Positions 1 to 11,580 of a DNA stretch of 64,000 nt are shown here, in pieces. Within the stretch, counting starts at the first letter, position 1. Every line of letters starts with the position of its first letter. The stretch is from Datisca glomerata (lineage: Eukaryota > Streptophyta > Magnoliopsida > Cucurbitales > Datiscaceae). The DNA lies in contig QANY01002498.1 in the NCBI GenBank assembly GCA_003255025.1, positions 310,001 through 374,000 on the forward strand. The letters run 5' to 3'. Under the pieces are notes generated by a model. That model had not been told where the DNA came from. It was given only the letters and a program-made list of their open reading frames with translations, and did not search any database. The position numbers were made by a program, and so were the translations under genes.

Positions 1-1905
1 GATTTAGATGTACGCTAGTTGAGAGGATGAACATAACTATTGAAAGATTTAGATGTACGCTATCGCATGCCAAGCTTTATAAATCTATTTTCGTCAGCTC
101 CTTTGAATAAAGAGGTTCCAAAAACATTTTGGGTAGGAAAAAGTGTCAATAATGGGCATCAAAAAGTGTTTGAATGTAGAGCATTTGTACACATCCCTAG
201 AGATGAAAGGTCCAAGATGTACACTAAAATAAACGAGTATATCTTCCTTGGATATGGTAACAAGAAATTCGATTAAAGACTCTGGCATCTAGTAGACAAA
301 AAAGATGGTGAGAAATAGGATGTTGTCTTCCTTTAAGATCAAACCATTGAAGCAATAAAGAAAGGTGAAGAAGCAGAACTCACCAAGGAATAATTCGTTA
401 ACTTCACTCCAGTTTTGCAGCCCTCATACACAAATAGAGAATTTGTATAGGAAGAATGAGGTGGCGTAACAACTGTTAGTGCAACTTAGCGTGAAGATCA
501 TAAGGAGTGAGAAACTTATGCTCCATTACTAGAAATTTAACTTTAGTTAATGAGATCATACGAACAATGTCAATCATGAAGAAGATACTCTTCAAATGAG
601 TATATGATGCTTACCGATGGTGATGAACCCGAGTGTTACCAAGAGGCTTTCGAACACAAACATAAAGAGATGTGTTCAAAGCCATGCGAGTGGAAATGAA
701 ATCCTTACATGAAAACAATACTTATGACTTGGTGGAATTGCCTAAAGGAAGAAAAGCACTTAAAAATAAATGGGTGTATAGAGTAAAACCTAGAAAAAGA
801 CTACAAAAATAAGATACAAGGCAAGGTTTGATGTGAAAGGCTTAGTAAAAATAAAAGGCATTGACTTTGAACAGATTTTTTGCCAGTTGTGAAGATGTCA
901 TCAAAGTTGTACTAGGTTTGGGGAAAAGTTTAAACTTGGAAATTGAACAACTTGATGTGAAGATGACCTTTTCTCTAAGGTGATCTGGAGGAAGAAATCT
1001 ACAAGGAGCAACTAGAAGAGTTCAAGGTTAACGATTAAAAGAAAATGATTTATAAGTTGAAGAAAAGTTTCTATGGACTGATGCAAGCACCGAGACAATG
1101 GTACTGGAAGTTTGATTCCTTCATGATTGATCAAGGATACAATAAAACATCTTCTGACCATTGAATGCTTGTTAGACATTTTAGTAAGGAAAGTTCACAT
1201 TCATGCTCTCTATATTCACGATATGTTGATTATAGGACAAAACAATGTCAAGATCATTAAGTTGAAAAGGGAACTTAGCAATTCCTTCGTCATGAAGGAT
1301 TTGTGACCAGCAACACAAATGCTTGGCATGATCTCCTGTGATAGGAATTGGCTATCATAGGATAGGTACATTGAAAAAGTTTTTGTACATGTCAACATGG
1401 ACAAGTCAAAGGCATCATTACCCTACTTACAAACCACTTCAAACTTAGATCAAAATAAAATGCTTCTACAGAGAATTATAAAGACGAAATGGAGATTATT
1501 TCATTGGCGTCGGCAATGGGTAGTCTGGTGTACGCCATGGTTTTAACGACACTTGACATTTCACATGCGGTTGGAATAGTAAGCAGATTCCTTGCAAATC
1601 TTGGGAAGGAGCATTGGTCTACAGTGAATATCTCAAAGGTACTTATAAAATGACTATATTTTGGACGAAACAAGCTTGTGCTGGTAGGATGCACAGATGT
1701 AGATATGGCTAGAGACATTGACTCTAAAAATTCACCTCAGGACACTTAATCAATTTTGCTTTGGGTTTGGATCAAAGATAAAAAAATACTCCATATCTCA
1801 GATTGATTCTAAAAGAAATACAATGACTAAAATTCTAATATTTGAGATGGATAGATAATGGGAATCGCAAAGGGAATGATATAATTATGGAAAAAAACAA
1901 CTAAA
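1..1905 (+). pseudogene. Ty1/copia pol remnant (integrase C-end, RT, RNase H)
   Basis: Broken reading frames on the plus strand spell the usual copia order. Positions 40-276 give the end of the integrase region (HIPRDERSK, then YIFLGYG). About 680-790 gives the start of the reverse transcriptase (NNTYDLVELPKGRKALKNKW). About 1050-1130 gives KLKKSFYGLMQAPRQWY. About 1500-1640 gives the RT/RNase H link (GSLVYAMV, DISHAVGIVSRFLAN). Several frameshifts and in-frame stops lie between these blocks, so no protein can be made. The element starts before the window; gag and protease are not seen, and neither is a 3' LTR. The family is known to copy itself through an RNA intermediate in the cytoplasm; this copy is dead. 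Confidence 0.9.
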
Positions 1906-2841
1906 GAAACATGAACCGAGTGAAAATGAAGAATTAACAGCTAGGATGTTTCGATTCCAAAAACATGAGACAGAACAGGTTGTCTACCTATCATATTTGC
2001 TTTAAAACCCAACAAGTGGCCAAATTGACCCAACCTAGAAATATAATTACCAAGTTTGAATTTAAATAAGTACAAAGAAAGCTGATCATGTCCAGCTCGA
2101 TCAAAACGAATAAAATAGTAAACCAATGAACCAATCTCCATGTTGTTCAAACTTCAAAGACTTATAATTGAAAAAATTGTGAAATACATAGCATCAAGGA
2201 AAGTTTTAAATGAAGTATTAACATTGGAATACCAATCAAAGCGCACAGCAGAAATAGGATTCCAAAAAAGTGAAGTTTTCTTTGAAATTTTCAATGGTGC
2301 TTCTCTCCCTACTTGATTCTAGTAATGAGACAAAAGCTAACTCAAGTTCGTAGAAAATCTAACGAAAGATATTCACACTAAATCATTTTAGGGGACTCCA
2401 AAACAAAATGAAAACATAACCATTAAGACCATTTAACAACAAAGCCCAATATATAAGCCGATACCTCACACTAAACAATTAACAAGTACCTTCAAAACAA
2501 CATTGGTTGATGCAATTGTGGTCGCATACCTTTCCTTGACGTGCAACCTCTCTCACCTCTTCCTTTCGGAAATTCATAACAAAAGGAGCCATTTTGATCC
2601 CCACTATCTTGCTTGTTTCTCAAAAAATACCAAATGCCTCAAACCACAACTAGAAGCTAAATGATCCTCACCGAAAATCACCGTATATGGCCGTGATGTC
2701 TACAATTCGTCTCAACCTCAGAATTTTATCCCCCAGTCCCAAAATAAACCAAAACAAAAACAAAACAAAAGCACACCATTATAAAAGAGGAAATCTTTTT
2801 ATGATATCCAGTATATAATAATCAATAAAAATGACTATAAC
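1906..2841. other. Gene-less stretch, AT-rich
   Basis: No convincing coding sequence. A short minus-strand run near 2545-2612 could be an exon ending in a good donor (AAAG then GTATGC), but the peptide (MAPFVMNFRKEEVREVARQG) was not recognised and no good acceptor precedes it. Confidence 0.4.
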
Positions 2842-2985
2842 CTAATGTTGCAAGAAATATCTGAAATTACATGTATTACTGGCACTAAGAAGTTGTGAAA
2901 CGACTTCTTGTGGAGTAATGAAATCCTTGTTTTGGATCAACAATTGAACTGCACGCTTGCAGTCTAACATCTTGAGTTGGACAAC
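2842..2985 (-). pseudogene. VPS41: Orphan exon resembling VPS41 (HOPS subunit)
   Basis: On the minus strand a clean acceptor (TTACAG just upstream of 2985) opens a frame reading VVQLKMLDCKRAVQLLIQ, NKDFITPQEVVSQLL, then TCNFRYFL, followed by a stop at 2842-2844. This matches from memory the middle alpha-solenoid part of plant VPS41, a vacuolar tethering (HOPS) subunit, where a conserved stretch reads KMLDCKRA...EVVSQLL...RYFL. The normal continuation after RYFL is lost, and no other VPS41 exons are evident nearby, so this is a captured or decayed fragment rather than a working gene. The retained splice acceptor indicates a DNA-level copy, not a processed retrocopy. A CACTA-type end lies 2 kb to the right and may mark the vehicle. 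Confidence 0.65.
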
Positions 2986-4700
2986 CTGTAATAATGGGGG
3001 TGGAGAAACTTAAAGCTATTACAGATTCAAATAACAGCAAGAACGGATCAACATAACCTTAAGTGCACACAGAAAACTTTGGAATATTATTTTGCCCTGT
3101 TTCAGACGGATGAAGAAAATTCTTATCCCATGAATATTATTTTAATGAGCTTATGGTTGTTGCACTTTCTAGTCCTCATCTCTAGTAGAATGGGTAAGAA
3201 TAAGCCTCTCAAGTAAGGTTTTTTAAGTTTTATTTCACTCCAAGTACCATCTTCGCTGACTTCAATAAAAAATTAACCACTCCAGGGATATATCCTACTG
3301 CAACACATGAACTCATCATTGTGGATGAATCAATCATTTTCTATAATGAGAATCACATTCTTTAGGCATGTATCGAAATTTACTGAATTTCTCGCCTAAC
3401 CTAGTAGCTTGTGAACAAATGCCAGTTTCACTCTCATTCTACTATTTCCAGATTAATGTAAATGGAGTCAATGGACCTCACTGATTTTGTTTTACTATAT
3501 ATTAGTTGTAAGGAGAGAAACCCTCCTGACCAGTGAGGAGGTAACTTTTTCCCTAGTACCTGCTGAAGTTAATAAATCAATTAACCATTGATTTAAATAT
3601 TCCAATTCCCCAGAACCAGAAGCCGATCAAGACTACAGAAGTCCAACATATTTTGTTTCATAAAGAGAAAATCCAGAGCAAATAAATAACTTTTAACCAA
3701 TTATCACCACTTCACAAAGTTAGCAAACATGAAGCGAAGAAATCCAACCACCCCCCAGCCCCCCAAAAAATAAAAAGAATTCCAATTATGCTTAGTGATG
3801 CATATGTTACAGACTTACGTCCCGCCGAAGCCTCCAGTAGTATCATACGATATTGTGGAGAAGAGAAGCTCGCATACTGCCACTGAAGCACCAAAATTGG
3901 AGGCGAAGCGGGATGCACGGACACCCCCGCTGCCAGTCCCAGAATGAACAGTACAACTTTCCCAGAAGTTGTATAGACAGAAGAGAAGTCAAAGGGGAAA
4001 ATTGAAATCACTTTCCTTTTTCCAACAATCTCAGAAACAGAAAAATTAGTCATTGCGAACTCAATAAAGTGAAACCCACAAAACAGTAGCCGAGAACAAC
4101 ATGATCCCAATGAAAGAGAGAGCAATAGGGAGAAGATGAAAACCGGGTCAATAAGATCAGACGAGGAAGATGCAAGTATGAAGAAATTCCAAAAGGGGCA
4201 TTGAAAATTTAATACCTGGGATTTGATAGTCGAACGAAGAAAGTGATTGATGCCCATATTTTTCTTTATCTGCAACCAGAAAACATGCAAGGAAAAAAAA
4301 CAAGGTCTAATGGCTTCTGAGCGAGAAACTGACAGAGAGAGAGTGAAGAGTGTACCTGACGAGGGTTCTGAAAAGGAGAAGTAAAAAAGGATGAAGGAGA
4401 AAGAAGAACGAAGAAATGGAAGAGGACAGGAGGGAGACGACTGACGAGGTTGAGGGAGACGACTGATGAGGTTGAGGGAGATGATTGATGAGGGTTCTGT
4501 AACTTGCAATTTAGACGAGGTTGAGGGAGACGTGGAAGACCGTAAGCTGCAATTTAGATGAGGTTGAGGGAGAAGAGAAAGGAGGCTTAACTCTGTCGCG
4601 GGTGTGGGGAGGGGGAATCGGTTCTGCGCGCAGTGAGGACAGTAATTTTAGGTTTCCATCTATTGTGACGAAAACAGTAATTGAACGGCAAAAGTAGAAT
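2986..4700. other. No supported gene; long minus-strand open frame of doubtful meaning
   Basis: A minus-strand open frame (3712-4509, 265 codons) is rich in Ser, Phe and Leu and has no domain I recognise. It overlaps a purine-rich stretch with repeated GAGGTTGAGGGAGA-like units (about 4445-4570), which alone would give long open frames. I do not call it a gene. Confidence 0.35.
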
Positions 4701-4907
4701 TTTTGCCGATCAATCGTGAAAAAATTCACTTTTAATGACAAATAGATAATTTCATCATAAATTTATGATTTCTACTGATGCAATTTGAATTTTCGTCGAA
4801 AAAAATCTGAGAAAATTTTCACTCGCCCTTTCTTTTGTTCTCAGATAAAATATTTAAGTTTTTTACGATCAAAATTTTAGTAGTTAAATATGATTTTTCT
4901 TGTAGTG
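4600..4907. mobile_element. Right terminus of a CACTA-type (En/Spm) DNA transposon
   Basis: The stretch ends at 4907 in TTTTTCTTGTAGTG, the inverted form of the plant CACTA terminus CACTACAAGAAAAA, also seen intact at 31352-33300. Upstream lie short AT-rich motifs (TTTTCGTC, ATTTTTGCCG, ACGATCAAAATTTT) like the subterminal repeats of this superfamily. No matching left end was found between 1 and 4600, so the element's extent is unknown. Confidence 0.6.
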
Positions 4908-5136
4908 AAACGTGACTGAAAAGTAATTCCGGCACCATTGACCCGATGATGAGTGAGATTTTATTGAAGAAAGGGAAGATGAAGAAGGAAAGACTTAGGT
5001 TTGAAAAGTTATAAGAAAGAAAAACTCATGTTTTTAAAATAGAAAACTCATTTGTTCAATTCTTATCACTCTTCATCTCCTTTTTCCAGATCTCATTTGC
5101 CCCTTCAGATTCAGTCCTCCCACAACCAAAGAACCC

Positions 5137-5250
5137 ACGATAGACGAACCCACGAAGTACAAACCCTCATGGTAGATGAACCCGTGACATACAGACCCTC
5201 GTGACGGACATACCCATGATGGATGAACCCATTACGGACAGACCCCTGAC
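5137..5250 (+). repeat. Degenerate short tandem repeat, period about 15-17 bp
   Basis: Successive units each end in an AACC or ACC core, e.g. CACGATAGACGAACC, CACGAAGTACAAACC, CTCATGGTAGATGAACC, CGTGACATACAGACC, CTCGTGACGGACATACC, CATGATGGATGAACC. About seven units; no coding role seen. Confidence 0.6.
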
Positions 5251-5657
5251 AAACCTCTTGGACGGAGTCTCAAAAAATTAAATTTCTTCAACAGCTAGTA
5301 CAAGACCGGAAAGCCGATTGAGGAGGACGGCAGAGCAAGGTTTTCAGCAGATGATGATGATGGAGGTGGGTGCTATAAGGGTTGGGTTAATCGGCATTCC
5401 TCGCCAGATGATGCAAAGATGGGTTCTGTTGGGGTTTGGTTAATGAGTTTGTGGATTTTCTTTTATCGAATGAGGGTAGTGTTGTTGAGCGGAGTTTTTT
5501 TTTTCTTTTTTTACAGAATTACATAAATAATTATAACTCGGTAAAAGACTTGCTAAGAAAAAAATAACTACTTTCAGGCCAAAAATGGTGGTTAAAGCAC
5601 GTGTTTATGATTTCTAGCGAGGTTTGATGCAAGATCCATCTTCAGAGAGGAAATTTA

Positions 5658-8382
5658 GGCTCTGTTTCACACCACTTCTATTTAAAAACGTACATCTCAA
5701 AATGTACCATACAAAATAAACCGTTACAAATGATTTTTGAAAAATAATTGATGTTTAGTGAATTGATTTTTTAAAATTTCATTAGATATAAATGTGTTTC
5801 TCATGTATTTGATGATAAAAAATTTGACAAAACAACTTTTCAGTTGATTTTTTAAATTTTCTTACTCTTATTTTAAAATTGATTGTTCGTCTATATTAAA
5901 ACTATAAATGAAATAGCCAAAAGTATTGTATAATAAGTAAAAAGATTAGATACTACTTAAAATATTTAAAATAAATATTGTATTCAAAGACTTATTCCAC
6001 TACTAACAAAAAGTAAACAAAGTTTGTAAAACAAAAAGTGAAAAAGAATATAACTAAAGCATTTCAATATTAGTTTATCAAGCACTTCTAGTTTGATAAA
6101 TTGAGTTGGCAATTGCATCGCAAATAAGATTTATTTCCTCACTTTGTTCACAATTATTTATATATATTGAATTAACTTCTGTAAAATCAGTCTGTGTTGC
6201 TTCATCATCACTAATATAATATTCATCTTCATCATAACGTCTGAACTCAAAATCAGCTATTATTTTTTGTCTTATGTAATGGTCTAAAGCCATTGATGTT
6301 ACAACGATTAGTCTCTATGTTTCAAGTGGAAAAAATGTCATTTGCCTTAAAATCGGACAACGTGCTTTCCATACTCCAAAGCAATGTTTAATTACATTTC
6401 TTAACGATCATTGATGATAATTAAACAGTTCTTTAACTCCTCGTGGTTGACGACTTTTTTGAAAATCTTGTAAACGGTACTTCACTCCACGATATGGAGC
6501 TAAATACCCAACCATATTAGGATATCCAGCTTCCACAACCTAATATTTACCTAAAAAATATTACAAATCTATTATTATGCAATTTGAGGTTAAAGGGCAA
6601 AAAGTGTATTGCTAACCATGTTCTGGTTTTGGAAATTTCAAATTTTGCTAAGTGATAGCTTCATGAAATATACATGAGTCATGAGCTGTTCCTTCCCATC
6701 CAGCCCAAACAAAGGTAATTTTCATTTCAAAAGAACAGGAAGCCATATCATTCTGCATACAATCACCTTTTCTCCCGCGGTATGGTGATTGTTGATGTGT
6801 AGGAATCACTGTATGAACATGTGTTCCATCTATTGCACCAATACAATCCTACATATAGAAAAATGTATTTAAAATTGTGATATTGAGAAATCATTATAGA
6901 AAATATAAATAAAGTATAACTAACTACCTTAAAATGTGGTCAATACTTGGGATTATAACGCAGTTGGCTAGAAGCATGTTGAAATGAATGCGGGACAATA
7001 ATTGACATAGAAAATGTTGCCAAAACTTTCAATACTTTGTTAAAATTCCTACTAGTAGTTTCACCAGAATGTTGAAAGCGCTCTTGTAGCATTCTATTTC
7101 TTTCATTATGACCACGTCCTGTTTCGTTCAGTTTCAACTTATACCCTACTTTCCAATCAGCCTTTGTACTATCCCAATGATTTTTTAATTGCTTTTTCCA
7201 GTCTTACTAATGAACTCCTTACATATATATATATATATATATATTCAACCTTCTTTTTCAAAAAAAAAAAACTTCTCAATTTTTGTCCCTTTGCCATTGC
7301 CTCATTACACAAAATAACAAATATCTTATGCAAATTACTGCTCCAAATTACTTTAGGTCGTATACTTTTTATAGCTCGAGTTGTTGGCTGACTATTTTTC
7401 ATCTATGTAATATGTAGAACAAGGCACTAAATTACATGTATAGCTTTAAGAAAAGTCAAAAGCCCAAATTTTTATACTCTTGCTATTCCCCTAAACTGGC
7501 ACGGCTCTACTGTTTTTCATTTTTTTTCCTATTGGGAAAGTTATGGGTTTGGCTTGGGACTAGCAAAACTAAGGCATTTGTGGAAGAAAAAGAAGACACC
7601 ACTCCTTTCGTTATAAATGAGGAGGTGCTCATTTTTCTAAATTCTTACTCTTCAATTATTCAGCTTTATTTTATCAATTATCTAAAACAAAAATCTACTA
7701 GCATTGCCTAATTAATTAAAGGATCGAGAAAAAATAGATGAAAAAATAGAGGGACATACACTATTTTCTATGCAACACAATTTTGAAGAAGTGGCAATGC
7801 ACAATAAAACTAGAATGAAAAATAGAGAGGCGATCCAGTAGAGCAATTGAAGAAGAAAGCTAGAGGGATGATGAAGTAGAACAAAAAACAAGAACAAAAA
7901 TATAGAGCAATGGAGGGATGAAATTTGAAGCAAAAGAGGACGAAAAACAGAGCAATTACTTAAAAATATGAAAAGGAAGAGACGATCCCTAGCTGTCTTC
8001 AAAGTAACCAAATTTGAAGGAGGAGGAGGGTTTCTCAACTTGTAGAAATCTGTGTTTGATCATCATAAATTTTTTCCTTTTTATAAAGGTAGGGTTTTTG
8101 AACTTGTAAATTTATTAAAATATAAGGTTATAAGTGACGCAAACAAAAAATAGGGATATATTTGGAAAATCAAAATTTTATCTTAAAATCTTTACTTGTC
8201 TTCCAGAGAAGTCACTTGGATGGACTTTTAGAGAAGCCTGATATTTGGGCTTCTCCATATGCACATTGAGAAAATGAACTTTTTATGAGAAAGTCTATTT
8301 TAAACACCCACCAAACATGTAAGCTTATTTAGATGGACTTTTATTTTCAAAAGTTCATGTGAGATGGTTTCTAAACACTACC
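5658..8382 (-). mobile_element. PIF/Harbinger DNA transposon, near-complete, decayed
   Basis: The left end GGCTCTGTTTCACACCA (5658) and the complement of the right end, GGTAGTGTTTAGAAACCA (8382), form imperfect terminal inverted repeats. TTA immediately flanks both sides (5655-5657 and 8383-8385), the target duplication expected for this superfamily. Inside, on the minus strand, lies a transposase gene with three recognisable exons plus a MYB/SANT-like segment, the usual gene content of the family. The 2,725 bp length is short for an autonomous element, and the transposase is broken. A run of (TA)n sits inside at 7223-7244. The right 1 kb (7400-8380) holds no supported gene. Confidence 0.85.
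6078..7402 (-). pseudogene. Harbinger transposase pseudogene with MYB/SANT-like 5' part
   Basis: Exons read leftwards. Exon 6928-7402 has a MYB/SANT-like start (IWSSNLHKIF, later WDSTKADWK in a shifted frame), then NERNRMLQERFQHSGETTSRN, the N-terminal region typical of plant ALP1/HARBI1-like transposases. Exon 6617-6848 opens DCIGAIDGTHVHTVIP (first catalytic Asp) and continues RGRKGDCMQN and FVWAGWEGTAHDS. Exon 6078-6550 carries VVEAGYPNMVGYLAPYRGVKY and ends at 6078. All splice borders look canonical (GT/AG). Damage: TGG to TGA before PHFK, TAC to TAG before VVEAG, another stop after NYHQ, and Glu where the family has the second catalytic Asp (DAGYPN). The MYB and nuclease parts are normally separate proteins; here they lie in one run. 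Confidence 0.85.
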
Positions 8383-9294
8383 TTAGACTTTTGTAAAGAT
8401 GATGGGAGCATCTAAAATGATATTAGGTTTTTTAGACTTAAATCTTTAAGTGTGATTTAATCATCACAACGTACTAGGTGGGAGATTTTGACTTTTGAAG
8501 ATGTAAGTGGTGTGAGTAGAGATGGCAATGGGTGGATTTGGATAGGGTATGAGTATACCCATTAAATATCCATCTTAAATTCTTATTATCCATATCTTAC
8601 TCATACTCATGTTAAATTAAATAAGTATGAGTAATACCTATTAAATCATGGGTATCCTAATGGGTAAGCAATTGGTATTTATTTGAGTTGATACCCAAAT
8701 GTCTATTTTTCTTTCATTTTATTTTTTATTGTTTGCTTTTCGTGTTTTTGAATAATAATATTATTTCAATAGTATTAAATAAATATGTTATAATATAAAT
8801 ACTCTCCTTACTCTATTTTTTAAGTGTGAGTTTTAATATATTGTTATACTCTGCAATATTATGGTTTACAAATTTAGTAAATTAATGAGATTAAGATGTG
8901 CATTTCATTTTTAGAAACGGATTCTCATTTACAAATTACCTATTTTGAAAAGAAAAAATGTGCAAGATAAAGCATTTCATTAATATAAATCAATTTGACC
9001 TTAACAATATTTCTATGTTTTTTAGGATTCTCCCTTTTTTGAACTTGGTCTAGTATGGACAATGTTACGTCAACTCATCTTGTGTCTTTTTAGTCGATAA
9101 TTCACTTTGGCCTTTAGTGCACTTGGTCATTTTTAATTGGAATGAGGAACAAACTACCATAATTGAGCATTGTCGTGAAAATTAAGCTTATTCTGCATAT
9201 CCAAATTAATTGATCTTATTAAGTTTCACAGAAGGTCTTGGTCACAGTGTATTGCTTAGCCGCTGATGGAAATTGCATTCCGAAGTGTGACTTC

Positions 9295-9608
9295 TGATAA
9301 ATGTAAAAGTCAATTGACATGTGTTAATAAGTGATTGGCTTAATAGTTTAGTTAGTTAGTTTCTGTTTAGTCTTTGGCTTTAGTCTCTTCTATTATATTG
9401 GTTGTAATATGTTTTGTTTGTTATTATAAAAAGATATTATTCTTGATTCTTGCACTATCTCTCTTTCTTTCTCTCTCTCTCAAGTTTCTCCATTTTCTTT
9501 CTCATCTCTTCTTCTTCATCATCTGCATTTCTTCTTCTGCAAATCTCTTACTGTGATATTGCTCATCATCTTTCCTTGATAGATTACTTATCATTCTTTA
9601 TTTATTCA
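9295..9608 (+). repeat. 5' LTR of the copia element
   Basis: 314 bp, TG...CA. It aligns over its full length with 13462-13752. The pyrimidine-rich stretch near 9458-9540 (CT repeats and TTCTTCTTCATCATCTGC) is shared. ACTTC precedes it and the primer-binding site follows. Confidence 0.9.
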
Positions 9609-9769
9609 TGGTATTAGATCCATTGTTAGACAAACGTCTATGTGGTACCAACAAATTATGAAAATTCTTCTCTTGTCTCCTTGCTCTCCAATATATGCAA
9701 CCTAATCTCTATAAGGTTAGATTCCAGCAATTTCATCCTATGGAGGTATCAAATCACGTCAATCTTGAA

Positions 9770-10975
9770 AGCCCATTCTATTTTTGGCTATGTAGACGAC
9801 TCTTTAACATGTCCAATATAGTTTCTCACAAATGACAAAGGTGAAGCCACCACCACTATTAACCTGAATTATGTGCTTTGGACTACTCTAGACCAAGCTC
9901 TCATGACACTCATAAATGCCACTCTTTGTCCAATGGCATTATCATATGTTGTATTATGCAAAAGCTCTAAAGACGTCTGAGATTCGATTGAAAAAAGATT
10001 TTCTTCTTTCATAAGAATAAACATTTTACAACTCAAATCTGATATTCACTCAATATTAAACAAGTCAACAAAATCCATTGATGACTACATTCAAAGGAAT
10101 AAAGAAATCAAAGACAAACTAGCAGTAATTTCTTTTCATGTGGAAGACGAGGATATATTGATCTTTACCATAAATGGTCTCCCTTTTGAATACAATACCT
10201 TGCATACCTCTATAAGAACTAGAGCTAAGCCTTTAACCTTGGAAGAACGCCACACTATCCTGGAATCAGAAGAGAAATTCATTGAATCTCAACATAAACA
10301 AAATGATAAACTGTTTCAAAACACTGCCTTCTTGGCTTCTCAAAATGCAGGGTTTATGGCTACAAGTAGCATGAACTCTCATAGAAGAAATTTCAATAGA
10401 GGAAGAGGTGGTAGAGGATTTAACAAAGATGGTATATCTCAATATCCTGGTAGAGGTGGCTTCAATCAGAAAGGGAAAAATGGCTTCAACTTTAGTCATT
10501 TTCCTTCAATTCTTGGAGCTCCACCTGTAAGTTCTACACAGAATCCCAAATTAAGTTTTACCGATAGGGTGTGTTTTCAAATTTATCAATAACCAGGACA
10601 TAGTGCATTGGATTGTGATCATAGAATGAATTTCTCATTCCAAGGGAAACATCCTCCATCTCAATTGGTAGCAAGGGTTACAATGGATGAATCTCCTTCA
10701 TCAACTTCTAAATCTCAATTCTTGCTAACTAACACTAGTTGCAACACCCATGTCACCTCAAAATTACATAATCTCAATCAACCTACTGAATATAATGGAG
10801 ATGAAAGCATATATGTTGGAATTGGTCAGCATCTCTCTATTACTCACTCAGGTTCTAATTCACTGTATATTCCTTCTAATATCTTTAGTTTAAGGAATAT
10901 TTTGTGTCCCTCAAATCTATTGGCATTCTATCAATTTTATCTTAAAAATAATTGTATCTCTTATCTTTGAAGCTA
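9770..10975 (+). pseudogene. copia gag (with zinc knuckle) pseudogene
   Basis: The frame from about 9800 to 10592 reads a copia-type gag (UBN2-like): LNYVLWTTLDQALMTLINATL, then STKSIDDYIQRNKEIKDKLA, then ILIFTINGLPFEYNTLHTSI and a Gly/Arg-rich tail (RRNFNRGRGGRGF). The nucleic-acid-binding CCHC knuckle is split by a stop: VCFQIYQ, stop, PGHSALDC, with the first Cys partly lost (CFQIY where CQIC is usual). A further open stretch (10608-10970) matches the gag-protease linker and the start of protease; the DSGA catalytic motif is not seen, replaced by LLTNTSCNTHVTSKL. Several stops show that it is dead. Confidence 0.8.
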
Positions 10976-11019
10976 ATTTTTGCCATTCGGGACAAGCCTT
11001 TTAGGCAGAATCTTATTCT

Positions 11020-11580
11020 AGGTGCCTATTAAAAATGGTCTCTATCATCTTCCATACTCTCTGTCAAAATCATCCTCTACATCATCAGATTCTCAATCAA
11101 ATTCAATAGCTTATTTTGGAACTAGAGTTACAGATACTACATGGCATGATAGGCTTAGCCATGCCTCAAATGTAATTGTCAAGCAAGTCTTACGAAATAC
11201 ATAGATATCATGTAGTTCTAATTCGTGACCTTGTATCTTCCAAAGCTGCTTGTTTAGCAAAATAACAAAAATGTCTTTTGAATTGTCTAATATTGTTTAA
11301 TCTTCCCTTCTTGACTTAATTCATATATGATGTTTATGGGCATTCGCCCACTGTCTCCCTTGATGGATATATATATATATATTATATCCTTTATTGATGA
11401 TAAATCTAGGCTTACATGGATATTTTCTAGATATGCTTTATGATACAAAGTATATATGTGTTTTGATCCTATAAATGAGAGGATGTATACATACCAATTC
11501 AACTTCGGAGTATCATTTGTACACTAATGCCCATTAGCCTGAACTGTCACCTATTATTACATCTTTTTACATGCACCAAC
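11020..11580 (+). pseudogene. copia integrase remnant, largely deleted
   Basis: 11022-11204 gives the GAG-pre-integrase motif (TTWHDRLSHASNVIVKQVL), and 11338-11440 gives a fragment of the integrase core (YFIDDKSRLTWIF). The stretch between and after is far shorter than a real integrase core and contains stops; the third catalytic region is absent. Confidence 0.75.

Noticed and set aside
3712..4509. 265-codon minus-strand frame
   Set aside because: No domain, biased composition, overlaps a purine-rich repeat tract; no support as a gene.
7436..8038. Frames of 91 (plus) and 108 (minus) codons
   Set aside because: They lie in the non-coding arm of the Harbinger element; low-complexity peptides.
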